From Lepturacanthus savala (Eukaryota > Chordata > Actinopteri > Scombriformes > Trichiuridae), in the NCBI GenBank assembly GCA_030544235.1, contig CM060478.1, forward strand, positions 26,033,227 to 26,097,226: a stretch of 64,000 nt of DNA, in the 5' to 3' direction. The position numbers and the translations under genes are program-made. The notes below the pieces were generated by a model. It was not told where the DNA came from. It worked only from the letters and a program-made list of their open reading frames with translations, and did not search any database. Of the stretch, positions 1 through 10,830 are shown one piece after another; positions within the stretch are counted from its first letter, which is position 1, and every line of letters starts with the position of its first letter.

Positions 1-295
1 TACTAAATGTGCCTGATGAATGCTGAAATCATGCCCAACATTTGTCACTGACCCAAATATCTAAAACATAATGAAGCATTAACAGCTTAACAATGACAGA
101 TTCCATATACAATTTTCAGAATTGATGAGGATTAAAATACACTAGAAAGGGTTCTTCTGAGGGTTTATTTCTGTTGTATAATTTTTCCACATACAGTATG
201 TTCTGAAACATTACTAAGTAAAATACAACACTTTACAGATTCTGTGTTTGCATGTATGTTTCTGATAAAATTTAAATCAAAACTGTGTGTATATA

Positions 296-408
<113 letters not shown>

Positions 409-587
409 ATTTTTTTTGCTTCAATCCTTGTGAACATGGTACAATCATGGAATTTGGAAATTTCCAGGCCTGGAGAAGGTTTTGGAAAAGTTGCTTTTAT
501 AGCATAATGAAACCTGTGTAATAGATCATATGTGGTTCAATTCAAATAGACTGACAAAAATCTGTTTCCACACAAGATGGAAGAAGA

Positions 588-940
588 CAAGGTGGCTCAG
601 GGGTTAGCGCTGTTGCCTCACAGCAAGAAGGTCGCAGGTTCAAGACCTCCTTGGTCCTGGGTCTGGGAACTTTCTGTGTGGAGTTTGCATGTTCTCCCCG
701 TGTCTGTGTGGGTTTTCACCAGGTACTCTGGCTTCCTCCCACAGTCCAAAAACATGCTGATGTTAATTGGTGAATCTAAATTGCCCGTAGGTGTGAGTGT
801 GTGAGTGAATTGTGTGTGTGGCCCCACGATTGGCTGGCGACCATCTGGGGTGTATCCCTGCCTCTCGTAATGTGCTGGGATTGGCTCCAGCAGACCCCTG
901 CGACCCTAATGAGGAATAAGCAGGTATAGAAAATGACTGA
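588..940 (+). mobile_element. tRNA-derived SINE, near full length
   Basis: The head has an RNA polymerase III A-box-like stretch (GGTGGCTCAGGGGTTAGC, 591-608) and a B-box-like stretch (GGTTCAAGACC, 637-647), as expected of a tRNA-derived SINE. The body is a sequence widespread in fish genomes, with key words CCACAGTCCAAAAACATGC and CTAAATTGCCCGTAGG. It ends at GGTATAGAAAATGACTGA. Seven further copies or fragments occur in this window on both strands. I do not assign a database family name. Confidence 0.85.
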
Positions 941-966
941 TAGTTAACTTTTGTACAGCACTATAA

Positions 967-1372
967 TGTCATGTCTCGTTGTAAATGTTAAGTCATCACT
1001 CGTGTTGTCTTGTCGTGCACTTCCTGTTTTATTATGAAATTTATTTTATTTTGAAATAACTCTTCCCTCCCGCCCATGTCAGGTTTTGTGTTTTGTTCAA
1101 GTCTATTTAGTTTCAAGTCTTGTTTTGACAGCCTTTTCTTTGTTACTTTGTTCTAGTTATCATTAGTCCGGTTTTCCTCATAAGAGTGAATTTTTGTTTA
1201 CCTCGTAAGAGTGAATTTATGTTGGTACTTTTTATAGTTTAGTTTAGTGGTGTTTTTTTCCCTCCTTGTGAGTGATTATTTTTTACATCATTACAATAAA
1301 GACTTTCTCTTTTTGAAAGGATCTTGAATGAGTCGTGCATTTGGGTCCAGCCTCCGGCCCCCCCTTGTGTCA
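967..1372 (+). mobile_element. Probable 5' LTR of a Gypsy-type retroelement
   Basis: This stretch lies immediately upstream of a degraded gag reading frame. It begins TGTCATGTC, has an AATAAA signal near 1296 and ends near CTTGTGTCA, just before the start of gag. A TGTCA-type 5' end suits a Ty3/Gypsy LTR. I do not see a matching 3' LTR downstream of 2568, so the call depends on position and composition. Boundaries are approximate. Confidence 0.5.
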
Positions 1373-1389
1373 GTACGAACTGGCCAGCC

Positions 1390-2223
1390 ATGGACCCAGC
1401 TGACTCCAACCAGTTGACCGTAGTGGTCCACTCCCAGGAAGCATGACTAACGAGGCAGGAGGAACACCTGACATCCCTCGCCCGAGGGTTGCAAGGGTTG
1501 GCCAACAGCCAGGACAGTTTTAAGGCAGCCATGACCACGGAGATGAGGGAATTGGCCCTGCAGATCAGTCAGGCCCTTACTCGATCACCGCATGAATTTC
1601 TGCACCCCTGAACTCTTCTGCTAATCCTGCTTCACCGGGATCACCTTCAGCCTCACTCCGGCTAGCCCCGCCAGAGAAGTTCTATGGAGAGGGTGATAAT
1701 TGCAAATTTATTGTTCAATGTGAACTACACTAAGAACTCCAGCACTCAGTCTTCCCAACAGACTCGGCCAAGGTGGCTTTTATGATTTCCCACCTTACAG
1801 GACAAGCGGTGGCATGGACGACCACAGAGTGGGCTCGAGGAGCGTCAGTTTGCTCCTCCATAGACTCTTTGAAAGACTCATTAAGGAAGGTCTTCGATCG
1901 CACTGTACCAGGGAGGGAGGCGGCAAGAGAGCTGAGCACTATAAAGCAAGGCAAACGCATGGTGGCCGATTACGCCATCCACTTCCGTACCATAGCCGCT
2001 GACAGTGAGTGGAACGACGCGGCCCTTTGGGACATGTTTTTGACTGGGCTCGCTGCCTCCGTTCGGAGCTTGCTAATCCCCCTGGACTTACCTGCAGACT
2101 TAGACTCCCTCATCACCCTGGCCATCCGGACGAGCAATCGGCTGACCGTGACGCCTTTTCACCACCTGATAGCTGCTCAACCACCCGTGCTGGCACCTGG
2201 CCCTCCTGCGGACCTCGGCCCGG
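1390..2223 (+). pseudogene. Gypsy-type gag remnant (broken)
   Basis: Translation gives a Gag-like capsid segment of the retrotransposon-gag family: a conserved PPEKFYGEGDNCK stretch near 1670, then HLTGQAVAW and a long amphipathic region to about 2200. It is broken by an in-frame TGA near 1444, a frameshift before 1670 and an in-frame TAA at 1731-1733. The open part is 1734-2240. Protease, reverse transcriptase, RNase H and the integrase core are missing: the frame runs directly into an integrase tail. This is a dead internal-deletion derivative of a Ty3/Gypsy element. Confidence 0.8.
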
Positions 2224-2568
2224 ATGAAGAGGGCTGCTGACCGGAGGCGCCGCCCAGCACCAATCTACAAGCCTGGCCAGAAAGTCTGGCTATCCACCAG
2301 GGATCTGCCCCTCCATGTAGATTCCAGAAAGCTAGCACCCAGGTTCGTTGGTCCTTTCCCTGTTGCAAAAGTTATTAACCCTGCTGCTATTCGCTTTTGT
2401 CTCCCCAGATCCCTCAGGGTCCATCCCACTTTCCATGTGGGGATACTTAAACCAGTAAAGGATAGCCCCATGGTCCCTCCCGCCAGTGTGATTGCCCTCC
2501 CCTGCCCTGATTGTTTTTCATCAGTAATCAGTACTGTAACCTCACTTTTGAAAAATCTTATATGGTAG
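2224..2568 (+). pseudogene. Gypsy-type integrase C-terminal tail, remnant
   Basis: The frame encodes YKPGQKVWLSTRDLPL, KLAPRFVGPFPV and VHPTFHVGILKPV. These are hallmarks of the DNA-binding tail that follows the integrase core in vertebrate Ty3/Gypsy pol proteins. It starts within about 10 bp of the end of the gag remnant, so roughly 3 kb of pol seen in intact elements has been deleted between them. It ends at a TAG and cannot act alone. Confidence 0.85.
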
Positions 2569-2600
2569 TCATACTGGTTTAACATTTGAGTAAATTAACA

Positions 2601-2662
2601 GTCAGTCATTTTCTATACCTGCTTATTCCTCATTAGGGTCACATGGTCTGCTGGAGCCAGAC
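2601..2662 (-). mobile_element. SINE fragment (3' end)
   Basis: The reverse complement of the SINE tail: TTTCTATACCTGCTTATTCC, CATTAGGGTCACATGG, CTGGAGCCA. Only about 60 bp of the 3' end is present. Confidence 0.8.
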
Positions 2663-3116
2663 CTTCTGTCCCAATTTGCTGCCTGGTCTCAAATAAACAC
2701 CTGATCTGATAAGGGATTGAAACAAATAAATACCCTGGCTGTATTTGGTCCTTAAATAAAAGTTCTGTTGTCCTGTTTAATGCTGCTGTCTGTAATTTGT
2801 GTTGTTTTGTTGTTGTTGTTGTTGTTGTTGTTCTTGTGCTGTTGAAACACTGCCTTCTGTAATTTATATTCTATTCTGTCTATGGATTGTTGTGGAAGTG
2901 GGATCCTTCCTCTGTTGGTTTTTGGGGAGTTTTACCTTATTTGATTGAAAGATTAAGAAAAATCCCCAAATGTTTCCATCCAGTGTATAGTATTATACTA
3001 TAATAGTAGTATATTATAAAATATGGGAATATATAAATGTGATTTTGAGAATTCCAGAATTCCAGAGTTCCAAAATCAAGTCAAGTTCCCTTTAAGAATT
3101 AAAAACAACCATTCTA
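2663..3116. other. Intergenic stretch with a short (GTT)n tract
   Basis: No gene seen. A GTT trinucleotide run lies at about 2803-2832. The rest is AT-rich with no motif I can name. Confidence 0.6.
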
Positions 3117-3120
3117 TTAA

Positions 3121-4624
3121 AGGTGGAGTGGGTGATTCTTTTTTGCAGCATTTTTTAAAATATTGCCTGAAAACCTTTTCACATTCCCACTGCACACACT
3201 AAAATAGAATGTTTGCAAAAAACTCGAAACATTTTGGTCCGGTCTAGAGGGTGTATTCAGAGGAAAACTCTGACCAATCAATGTACTGATCATCTTTACA
3301 TTTATTGGCTGTCTAATACGTCCATCAAATACCTATGCACACCCCCTCCCCCTCCCACTCGACCCCTCCCCCCATTTTGCGCGTTCACTGTGTCATCGTC
3401 ACTCGACCCCCCACAGCTCTGGCAATCAGGTGAGCCTGAGACACAGCTTCGAAAGCCAACATTCAAGTTAGCTCGCACAGATATATCGTTGCAACAATGG
3501 CAGAGAAGAAGACGTCGACTGGCAGCAAAGCCAAGGGGAAAACTGTTCTTGAAAAAGCAACAGCCATGCGGAAGCTAACAGAAGAAGGAAACAGGACAAG
3601 AGTGGTTATCGGTACGGCTTTCCAGAGCTGGCGCCAGCTAAAAAGTGAGAAGGGGCTCCAGACGGATGCCAAAGTTGCCGAATTTTTACTGGATATGTAA
3701 GATGTTGTCTTCTAATTACATAATATTTTGACATACTGGTCGGTTACGGGTATTGTAGGCCTGTTCAACCAGTCAGTGAGAAAATGAAAGATGATGACAA
3801 ACTTATTGTCAATCGAGTGACATAAGCATAATTCCAGCATGTTTCGCTAAGCTACCTACTCTGTCAACTACAAGGCTAAGCTAAGTCTGAGCTTGAGCTC
3901 TCGTCATGAAAACTCTAAATACAAAAATAACACGCGAACAATACTGTGATTACCGCAATTTGATTATCGCAAATTTATGGTGACTACAACAGAAAGGTGC
4001 CTTTATCCCAGAGATACCCCATACCCCCGTGTGAGTCGTTCCGTTTGTTGCCCATGAAATAAAGCGCCCGCAAGTAAATAAGTCAGTAACATAAATCATT
4101 CAAATTCAGGTATGTGGTAGGCTACTACGGGCAAATGCATACTACTTATAAAATAATCCATGTCTGTGACTGTAACCTATGATGGCTGGCTAGGGACACG
4201 ATACAGCAGGCTACGTACATCGTATCATTACTGCAATAACAATGTAATTGACACACGTATCCAATCAACTAGTGGAAATCTAACAGATACTCTAGTTTGA
4301 ATTTTATGTCAATATTCTTGAAATTACAATAATGAAAGACTGTTTACATTCATTACGATGTTCACAAATCTTGTGAAGACGACATTGCTTGAAGTTAGCA
4401 AAGCAGTCACTGTCTGTCATGCTATTGGCGTGAATGCTCGTGAACTCCTGTGACCCCTCGAGTGTGCGCGTTCATGTATCAATGAATCGTGAAGGCGTGG
4501 TTTCGAGGGGTGAGCTGAAGAGGAGGAGGCCGAGCCTTTGGGAGGAGGGGAGGGAGTGTATATTTTCAAAATCTCACGTGTTGAATAGCTGTAACCGTTT
4601 TTTCCAAGATCTCCCACTCCACCT
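3121..4624 (+). mobile_element. 1,504-bp TTAA-flanked DNA transposon, non-autonomous (Kolobok-like?)
   Basis: The element is bounded by TTAA at 3117-3120 and 4625-4628. Its ends are inverted repeats: AGGTGGAGTGGG at the left and CCCACTCCACCT at the right, with imperfect pairing continuing to about 19 bp. TTAA target duplications are typical of the piggyBac and Kolobok superfamilies; the termini begin AGG rather than piggyBac CCY, so I favour a Kolobok-like element. Inside is one short coding exon (3497-3696) ending at a splice donor but no transposase core, so it looks like an internally deleted derivative of a larger element. Confidence 0.75.
3497..3696 (+). CDS. Orphan first coding exon inside a TTAA transposon
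   Basis: An ATG in good context (CAACAATGG) opens a Lys-rich start, MAEKKTSTGSKAKGK, followed by a compact conserved-looking segment: RTRVVIGTAFQSWRQLK, then GLQTDAKVAEFLLD. Similar 'AF.RWR.LK...TDA..A.FLLD' segments occur at the N-terminus of uncharacterised fish proteins associated with repeats (recollection, not a search). The frame meets a stop only after GGATATGTAAGA, which reads as a splice donor with GT at 3697-3698. It is therefore probably the first exon of a spliced transposon-encoded protein rather than a complete 67-residue gene. No downstream exon remains within the element. Function unknown. Confidence 0.55.
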
Positions 4625-4628
4625 TTAA

Positions 4629-7600
4629 ATTCCTTGGCCCAAAATTGTGTAGAAAGTGTGTTTACTTGTTTATGTGGTTTGTTAACTCGAAGAGCTTTTT
4701 TTTCAGGTTCATTTATGGGGGTAGGTGTAATTAAGGGTTAAAAATAAACTCCATTGCACATTTTTTCAACTTGTTACCTGTCAGAATCTTAACTGAAACA
4801 CTGGAAAAAAATCCACTATGTGCTAGTTGACCCCTGTTAGCCTATAGAATATATTATTTATTGTATACATTTATAGTTATATTGCTGTACAGACTGGAAA
4901 GGTCCTGTAAATCTGTGACTTATGATTTTGGGCTATAGAACTAAAATTGACTTGACTGGACTCCCGCTTCACTCCTTCTAGTGTCAAACTCTGCACATGC
5001 ATCATTCTGCTCAGTGAAGCTGAAGAATTTAAGTGAAGCAACAATAAGCAGAAACTCCATTTTGAGGAGAAGGAGACTTGTTTTTCCATCATCGGGCACT
5101 AGGGAATCATAAGCTTTGAGATAGTAATCTAAAATCATGTGGGTTAATCAGAGCATTGTGTATTAAAAAATAAATGTGATCATGAGTATTCTATCTTAAT
5201 GCAGCTGTAATCACACACAAACACACATACATACTTAAACACAGAGCCAAGAGGGTATATTAATACCCCTCATGAGATATTCATGAAAGCACAGATGAAC
5301 CTTTACAGTGCAGCAGGCCATTACATAACACACATAATTCCCTGTCTCTTATACAATGATGCTCCAGCTTACTGTTAAAATCCCTAAAACTGCATACGAG
5401 CTGGGTCGAAGCCTCAGCTCCCTCAGCAGATTTAGTCTCTATTTGTATTTATTTTAGGCATTTAAAAGAAAAAAAAACCTCTTGGTGAAATTGCATTTTG
5501 ATAAACAACTATGGGGGTGTTGTGATGAAACTCACTGTAAAGGTGATAACCTTCATGCAAACAGCTTAGAAGGATGGTGTGATATTGATGTTACAGTGAC
5601 TAGACTTTATAGGTGCATATTAAATAAATAAATGTGGACAGTAGCAGGTCATCAATGTGCTGTTTAAATCTTCTGATCTACTGTAAACACTTCTCAGCCA
5701 TTACAGGGAAACTGAAGAATACATGTTGCATCTGATGGCCTGAGAACTACCACAATAAAAAAAACAAGTAAGTAAAATAAAGAAAAAAGGATAATATATG
5801 AAAATAAAATATGATCATATGCCATTTCAGTCCTTGATATAAAATAGACAAATCTGACATGTCAATGAATTGAATGATATCAGGTAAAATGGTCCATTTC
5901 AGGTTTGGCGTCCCAGCTCCTCTGGAACTTAGAGCCAATGACTAGAAATTATTTAAACTGTTGATATAACTGTGGTTGACTAGTAACAGGTGATTTGATT
6001 AGTTTATGGTTTCTATGGTGATTTGATTAGTTTATGGTTTCTATGGTGGTGAGACAATACTTCAAATCTAGACTGAACCAGAAATGTTCATGGTAAGTAG
6101 CCTGGTATGATAAATCTAACTAAACTATTATAAGGATGATAAATCTATTAAAAACAAATATACACATAAACAACTATGTATGATATCTGTCTTAATGGCA
6201 TCCACCAGAAATAGTGATGTTAGTTTGATATATTAACATATGTTTTTGGAAAGGTGATGTTTATCTTGGTGGAACAATCTACCTTAACCCCGAGTTCAAA
6301 TGTATGTTGATGTCATGTGAAATTAGTTCAACTCAAACTAGTCACTACTTTGACTGTGTTTGTGTAACTTAGCTTGTTCCATATGACTGGCTGCTAGCTT
6401 TTGTGTAGTGTTAGCTTAGCTTGTATACATAGGTGTGTGTGTACAACACATGACTGATCTGTTCTAGTTTTAATTTTAAAAATTATGCAGTCTAGGAAAT
6501 TTTGTTTTTAAATTACAACCAATGTTTAATTAATTTTGAATTTGAATTTCCCTTTGTTATTTGACTGGCCCATTTTACCTGATGAGATGGCCCATTTTAC
6601 GTGAAACCAGTCATGCAAAAAAGTGGTACAGTGGATGTTTTAAGATTTATAGGGCCAAAATGATTATATTTTATCACATAATTCCAACAGAAAATGATCA
6701 GAAAAAGTCATTATTAATCATAAATATACATGGAAAGGCATATTTGATGTTGTGTTATTATCCCAAGCGATTTACCAAAAAGTGGAACAATTTACCTGAT
6801 ATCACCCTATATCTGTAAATGTTGGGAAAGCTTCTTAAATCCTTAAATCCGTCATGGTTAAGAGGGAGATCTGTAGAATTGTGTTCAAAGTGAGGGTTTG
6901 TTAACATGTGCGTTTCTGTGGTTGCATAGGATTTCTACAATGGTTTGCATGAGGGAGAAGAAACACAGCAGTGAGTCTGATAGTTAATCTAAGCTGTGAA
7001 TCATGTTGTCTTCCGGTGCTACACTTTGAGGGGGCGTCTGATACCCCCCTCCCCCTCCTTGCTTTTCTTCAGCAGTCTTGTATTGTGACTCAAATATCAT
7101 AATATAGTGGCCATGCAGCTCAATGCTTTGTGCCAATATTAAAATATTGCAGCATCCCATCTCACTACAGGACTTGGGAGGATGCAGCACCATCAGCTGT
7201 TCTGATATCAGCTTCATATAAATCAAAGATGGGAATGGAGAGATGCTGGAGCTGAACCTGGATCTGTAGCTCCAGACACACCAGAAAAGATCTCGCGTTG
7301 CTAACAAGCCACCGCCAACCACTACTGCCAAAGAGGAGATAGGAGAAAGAGGCCTCACTCTGATAGTATTTCTTTGTCCCAGCAGGGGGAATACCAACCA
7401 ATCTTTGGCCAAAAAAGGCTTTTTTCCCCCTCATCCACTCCAGGACTAAACAGGAAGTAACTGCAGAGGTTTCCACAGACCCATGGGCATCACTGAACTA
7501 ATCAGAACAGTCGTTAGTTGCAGCTCTAAGAGGAACTGCTTAAAACGCTCTGTTGCATGGATGGACTGTAAATACTGAAAGATGATGAAAACTTTTAAAA

Positions 7601-7660
7601 TAAAAAAAAATAAGTGCTGATTTAATAATTGTTAAAATAATCACTAATACTATTGAATTT
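4629..7660. other. Intergenic DNA without recognisable gene
   Basis: AT-rich sequence. A short direct duplication of about 27 bp (TGATTTGATTAGTTTATGG core) occurs at 5990-6045. Two copies of GGCCCATTTTAC sit close together at about 6567-6600. The somewhat GC-richer stretch 7000-7560 is open for 142 codons on the minus strand, but its translation shows no domain I recognise, so I do not call it a gene. Confidence 0.55.
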
Positions 7661-7770
7661 TAATCATGATTTCAATTTGTGTGTCAAATGATTTCCAAAA
7701 CATTTTTCATTACACAATTTCTGAAAGAGAGAAAGCAAGTGCAGGAGTGTGAAAGCGTGAGTGCTAGTGT

Positions 7771-7842
7771 GTGTGTGTGTGAGAGACAGAGAGAGAGAGT
7801 GCGAGTGTGCAAGAGCAAGATACACACACACACACATATATG
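7771..7842. repeat. Compound GT/GA/CA simple repeat
   Basis: GTGTGT, then GAGAGACAGAGAGAG, then CACACACA in close succession. Confidence 0.85.
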
Positions 7843-7849
7843 GAAACAT

Positions 7850-8350
7850 AAGGTGATAGATTGTCTATCAGATGATCTCTACGTGGCAACACAACAAATT
7901 TGTTTAACATCTCAAACTAAAGCACAGTGACTCATGCTGAATGAATGCATTGTGGATCTAAAAATAATCATTTGAATAATTATGATTTTGTGGTTTCATG
8001 ATTATGATGTTTTTCCATAATCAAGCAGGCCTATACTCTGAGTATTTCTCTACATCATTTGCGACCAGGCAGCAATTTGGGCGATTAATTCATTCTGACA
8101 AAAGTCTTGCTCAGCAAAGCTGGAAAAATGTGGTAATTTACTCAAATTCTTTCATTAAAACCAGCATGACTACTGTATAACTCAGAGTTTTCAAAAGAAA
8201 GATTACAATTCTATAGTTAAACGTCTCATGGCTCATTCTCCACAGTTTTCCTCTGCAGAAAGTTTCATGTTGCACTTTTTATTTTTTCACTGCCCTGGAG
8301 CCATAGTGATAAGTAATTAATCAGTATTACCAGAGAGGATGTTCTTTAAC
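7850..8350. repeat. Interspersed repeat (hAT-like family) with relatives at 15960-16390, 43836-44015 and 63440-63640
   Basis: Bases 7860-8030 resemble 43836-44015 (shared TCATGCTGAAT.AATGCATTG). Bases 8065-8350 are the reverse complement of much of 16120-16390 (shared TCATGCTGGTTTTAATGAAAG on one strand and CTTTCATTAAAACCAGCATGA on the other). The ends resemble the AGGGCTG / CAGCCCT ends common in fish hAT MITEs, but I could not fix exact boundaries. Confidence 0.6.
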
Positions 8351-8548
8351 ATCATTAATTAACATTAATTGACTTTAATTAAAATAACAAAATTATATTA
8401 TGAAGAGAATATGACCTATGGGTTGAAACTTCTCAAGTTTTAAGTGTATTGTCTTTTACCATAAAAATATGTGTTTTTTTTATTTACACAAACAGAAAAT
8501 GTATTTTGTGGGTTTTCTCCATCACATGCTGGGGTTAACTCTCTAGAC

Positions 8549-9256
8549 CAGGGGTCATCAACCCAAAACATTCAAAGATCCATATTGGACCAAAAAAAAT
8601 CTGGAGCCAATAAAAACCTACAATCCTCCTCTAATCCTGATATGAAGCAGCCCAGGCTGTAAGTGTATATTATCGACAGTATATTAGCTACTATCAAAAT
8701 GACTAAGTACACTACAAATACATAATGAGGATTCATGATTAAATGTTTATTTCCCTGCAGCTCATCCTGGTGAGAATGACACACCATGTGACTACTCTGC
8801 TGGACCAGATTTGCTGCTTTAACTTTAACTTACACAATCTATTAGCTTTATTATAGAAATACAATAAAGAAATCTGCAGCCTTTAGAAAAGGTAAGTAGT
8901 GTATATAAAACTAAAATAATCCAGTTTAATTAGTATTTCAGGTGATTTCTGGTCATTCTACTGACTTATTCCACATCCAGCTGTTAGTTTACAGCAGCAG
9001 CTGCCTGGCACCGCAGTGCTGAAACGTCTCAGGCTATGACGTAAATCTACATTGACAGAAATGTTGACATTTAATATTTATTAGACACATTTTTACAGCA
9101 TTGGAATATGTTAAGAATGTTTGTCATGTTTGTCTCCTACAGAAACCAGAATAAAACTAAACATATATCCAACATCATTCTACATTTTCATACATTTTTT
9201 AAAAAGCTCCAGGGAGACACTATGGGGGATAAAGAGCTGCAGGTTGATGACCCCTG
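8549..9256 (+). mobile_element. hAT-type MITE, 708 bp, complete
   Basis: It starts CAGGGGTCATCAACC and ends with the inverse GGTTGATGACCCCTG, a 15-bp perfect terminal inverted repeat with the CAGGG ends of hAT/Charlie-like elements. The adjacent 8 bp on each side (CTCTAGAC and GTCTATGC) match at five of eight positions, as expected of an old 8-bp target duplication. No transposase is encoded. An inverted partial copy lies at 28125-28425. Confidence 0.8.
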
Positions 9257-9522
9257 GTCTATGCACCACTGTCGAGTTCAACAAGATGCCACACTGAATA
9301 AAATGGTCGATTTTGTCAAATGTTGTTCAAACTTCACTATCATTTATTTATCAGTGATATACATGAAATCTGAGTGTCTATCTAGTAAATGGAAAATCTC
9401 TCAGCTACACCAAAAGGCCAGTTTACATGCATTCGTTGCGTTTGTTTCTGCCATTTATTAGTAATTACACAGTTTGTGGTTCATTAAACACTCAGTATTG
9501 TGTAATACTGTCAATACAATAT

Positions 9523-9754
9523 CTCATCTTCTATACCTGCTTATTCCCCATTAGGGTCACAGGGGTCTGCTGGAGCCAATCCCAGCGCATTATAGCGAGA
9601 GGCATGTTTTTGGACTGTGTGAGGAAGCCGGAGTACCTGGTGAAAACCCATGCAAACTCCACACAGAAAGGTCCCAGAGGACCAAAGAGGTCTTGAACCT
9701 GCAATCTTCTTGCTGTGAGGCAACAGCGCTAACCCCTGCGCCACCATGTCACCC
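9523..9754 (-). mobile_element. SINE copy with 12-bp target-site duplication
   Basis: Reverse complement of the SINE at 588-940, with an internal deletion between GCGAGAGGC and ATGTTTTTGG. It is flanked by perfect 12-bp direct repeats TCAATACAATAT (9511-9522 and 9755-9766), which marks a genuine retroposition event. Confidence 0.9.
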
Positions 9755-9984
9755 TCAATACAATATATTGGCACAATATCGGATGTTAACTATGTGATCA
9801 TCATTAATCATTGTTTGATGTAATAGATCATATTCACATAAAACATTTTTTCACCTGTAGTAGTTAAGGTATTGTGAATATGATCTAGAAGAAATCAATC
9901 AAACTAAAAGCCAGTAATTCATTTATCACACCACTTGTTGAAAATGTGTCCAAAATCATCCTCTTTTTACTGGTCTGCTGGTTA

Positions 9985-10275
9985 ATATGAGACCTAATGA
10001 TCGTTAACCAGCTCTAATGATGTTATTTTATGTTTGGTAGTGACTAGTGGGAGGGAGGAGGGAACAAGAAGAAGAGTAGAGAGAGGAGGATGTGGATTTT
10101 AATTCATGGTCACATTTGACTTATGTATAAATATAAATAAATATAGAACACTGCTATAACTACTATTATTACTTTAATACCATTGTTTAAAACAATTGAA
10201 CATGCTGAGGGCTCAAACCTGCAAGAGAGACAGAAGACGATAGGGCCAGATTATTATGGTTGTATAGTAGTATGT
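9985..10275. repeat. Interspersed repeat, inverted partner at 22970-23265
   Basis: Shared words in opposite orientation include GAGGGCTCAAACCTGCAAGAGAGACAG (given here in two parts: GAGGGCTCAAACC, TGCAAGAGAGACAG) and GGGAGGGAGGAGGGAACA. No TIR or coding content that I can define. The partner lies in camk2g intron 2. Confidence 0.65.
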
Positions 10276-10830
10276 ATAGTAGTTTTTATTTAGTATTAGT
10301 ATTTTTAATATTTATTTTTTAAAGTCCGTTCCAGGCATTATTCTCTGAAAACATAGTGGCATCAGTTCTTCAGATCAACTTAAATTATTCCTAAAACTAT
10401 TTGTTAGTATTATGTCTTACTTTAACTGTATAGCAAAGCCTATAGTAGTAGTAATAATAATATTGAACTGAAACTGACTAAACAGACTTTGTCTGCTACC
10501 TGACATTGTTTTTTGATTGGATTAGGTATTTTATTTATTTTTATTTATATTATTTCACTCTATTTTATCCTGCAAATCGTGTGTATTATTAGATGGTGTA
10601 ATATTCTCCCCCTCTCACTTCAGATCTTGCGGAGATTCCTCAGGCCCAACACTGAAAAATCTCCTGGTGCCTCCACCTATTATTTTTAGCAGTTTGAATT
10701 TGCAATGTCTTTATTTAAATAAAAGAATGTCTAAGACAATGCTATTCAGTTGCTTGTGAGTATATAATTCAGAAAAAAATACCCCCCAAACACAGGGCTG
10801 GGGGAAATTAAACAGACAAAAAAATATTAC
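10276..10830. other. Intergenic stretch, nothing identified
   Basis: AT-rich DNA. A segment near 10768-10800 (AATTCAGAAAAAAATACC, then ACAGGGCTG) resembles 21194-21228, so it is probably another repeat edge. Confidence 0.5.

Noticed and set aside
637..647. tRNA gene at the SINE heads
   Set aside because: Only A- and B-box-like stretches are present; no cloverleaf with an acceptor stem or anticodon arm can be drawn, so these are SINE heads.
6984..7412. 142-codon minus-strand ORF upstream of the gene
   Set aside because: No recognisable domain, no splice context, poly-Gly stretch and overlapping alternative frames; the evidence for a gene is too weak.
9188..9280. Palindrome between the ends of 8549-9256 as a regulatory hairpin
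   Set aside because: The inverted ends are 700 bp apart and are explained by hAT terminal repeats.
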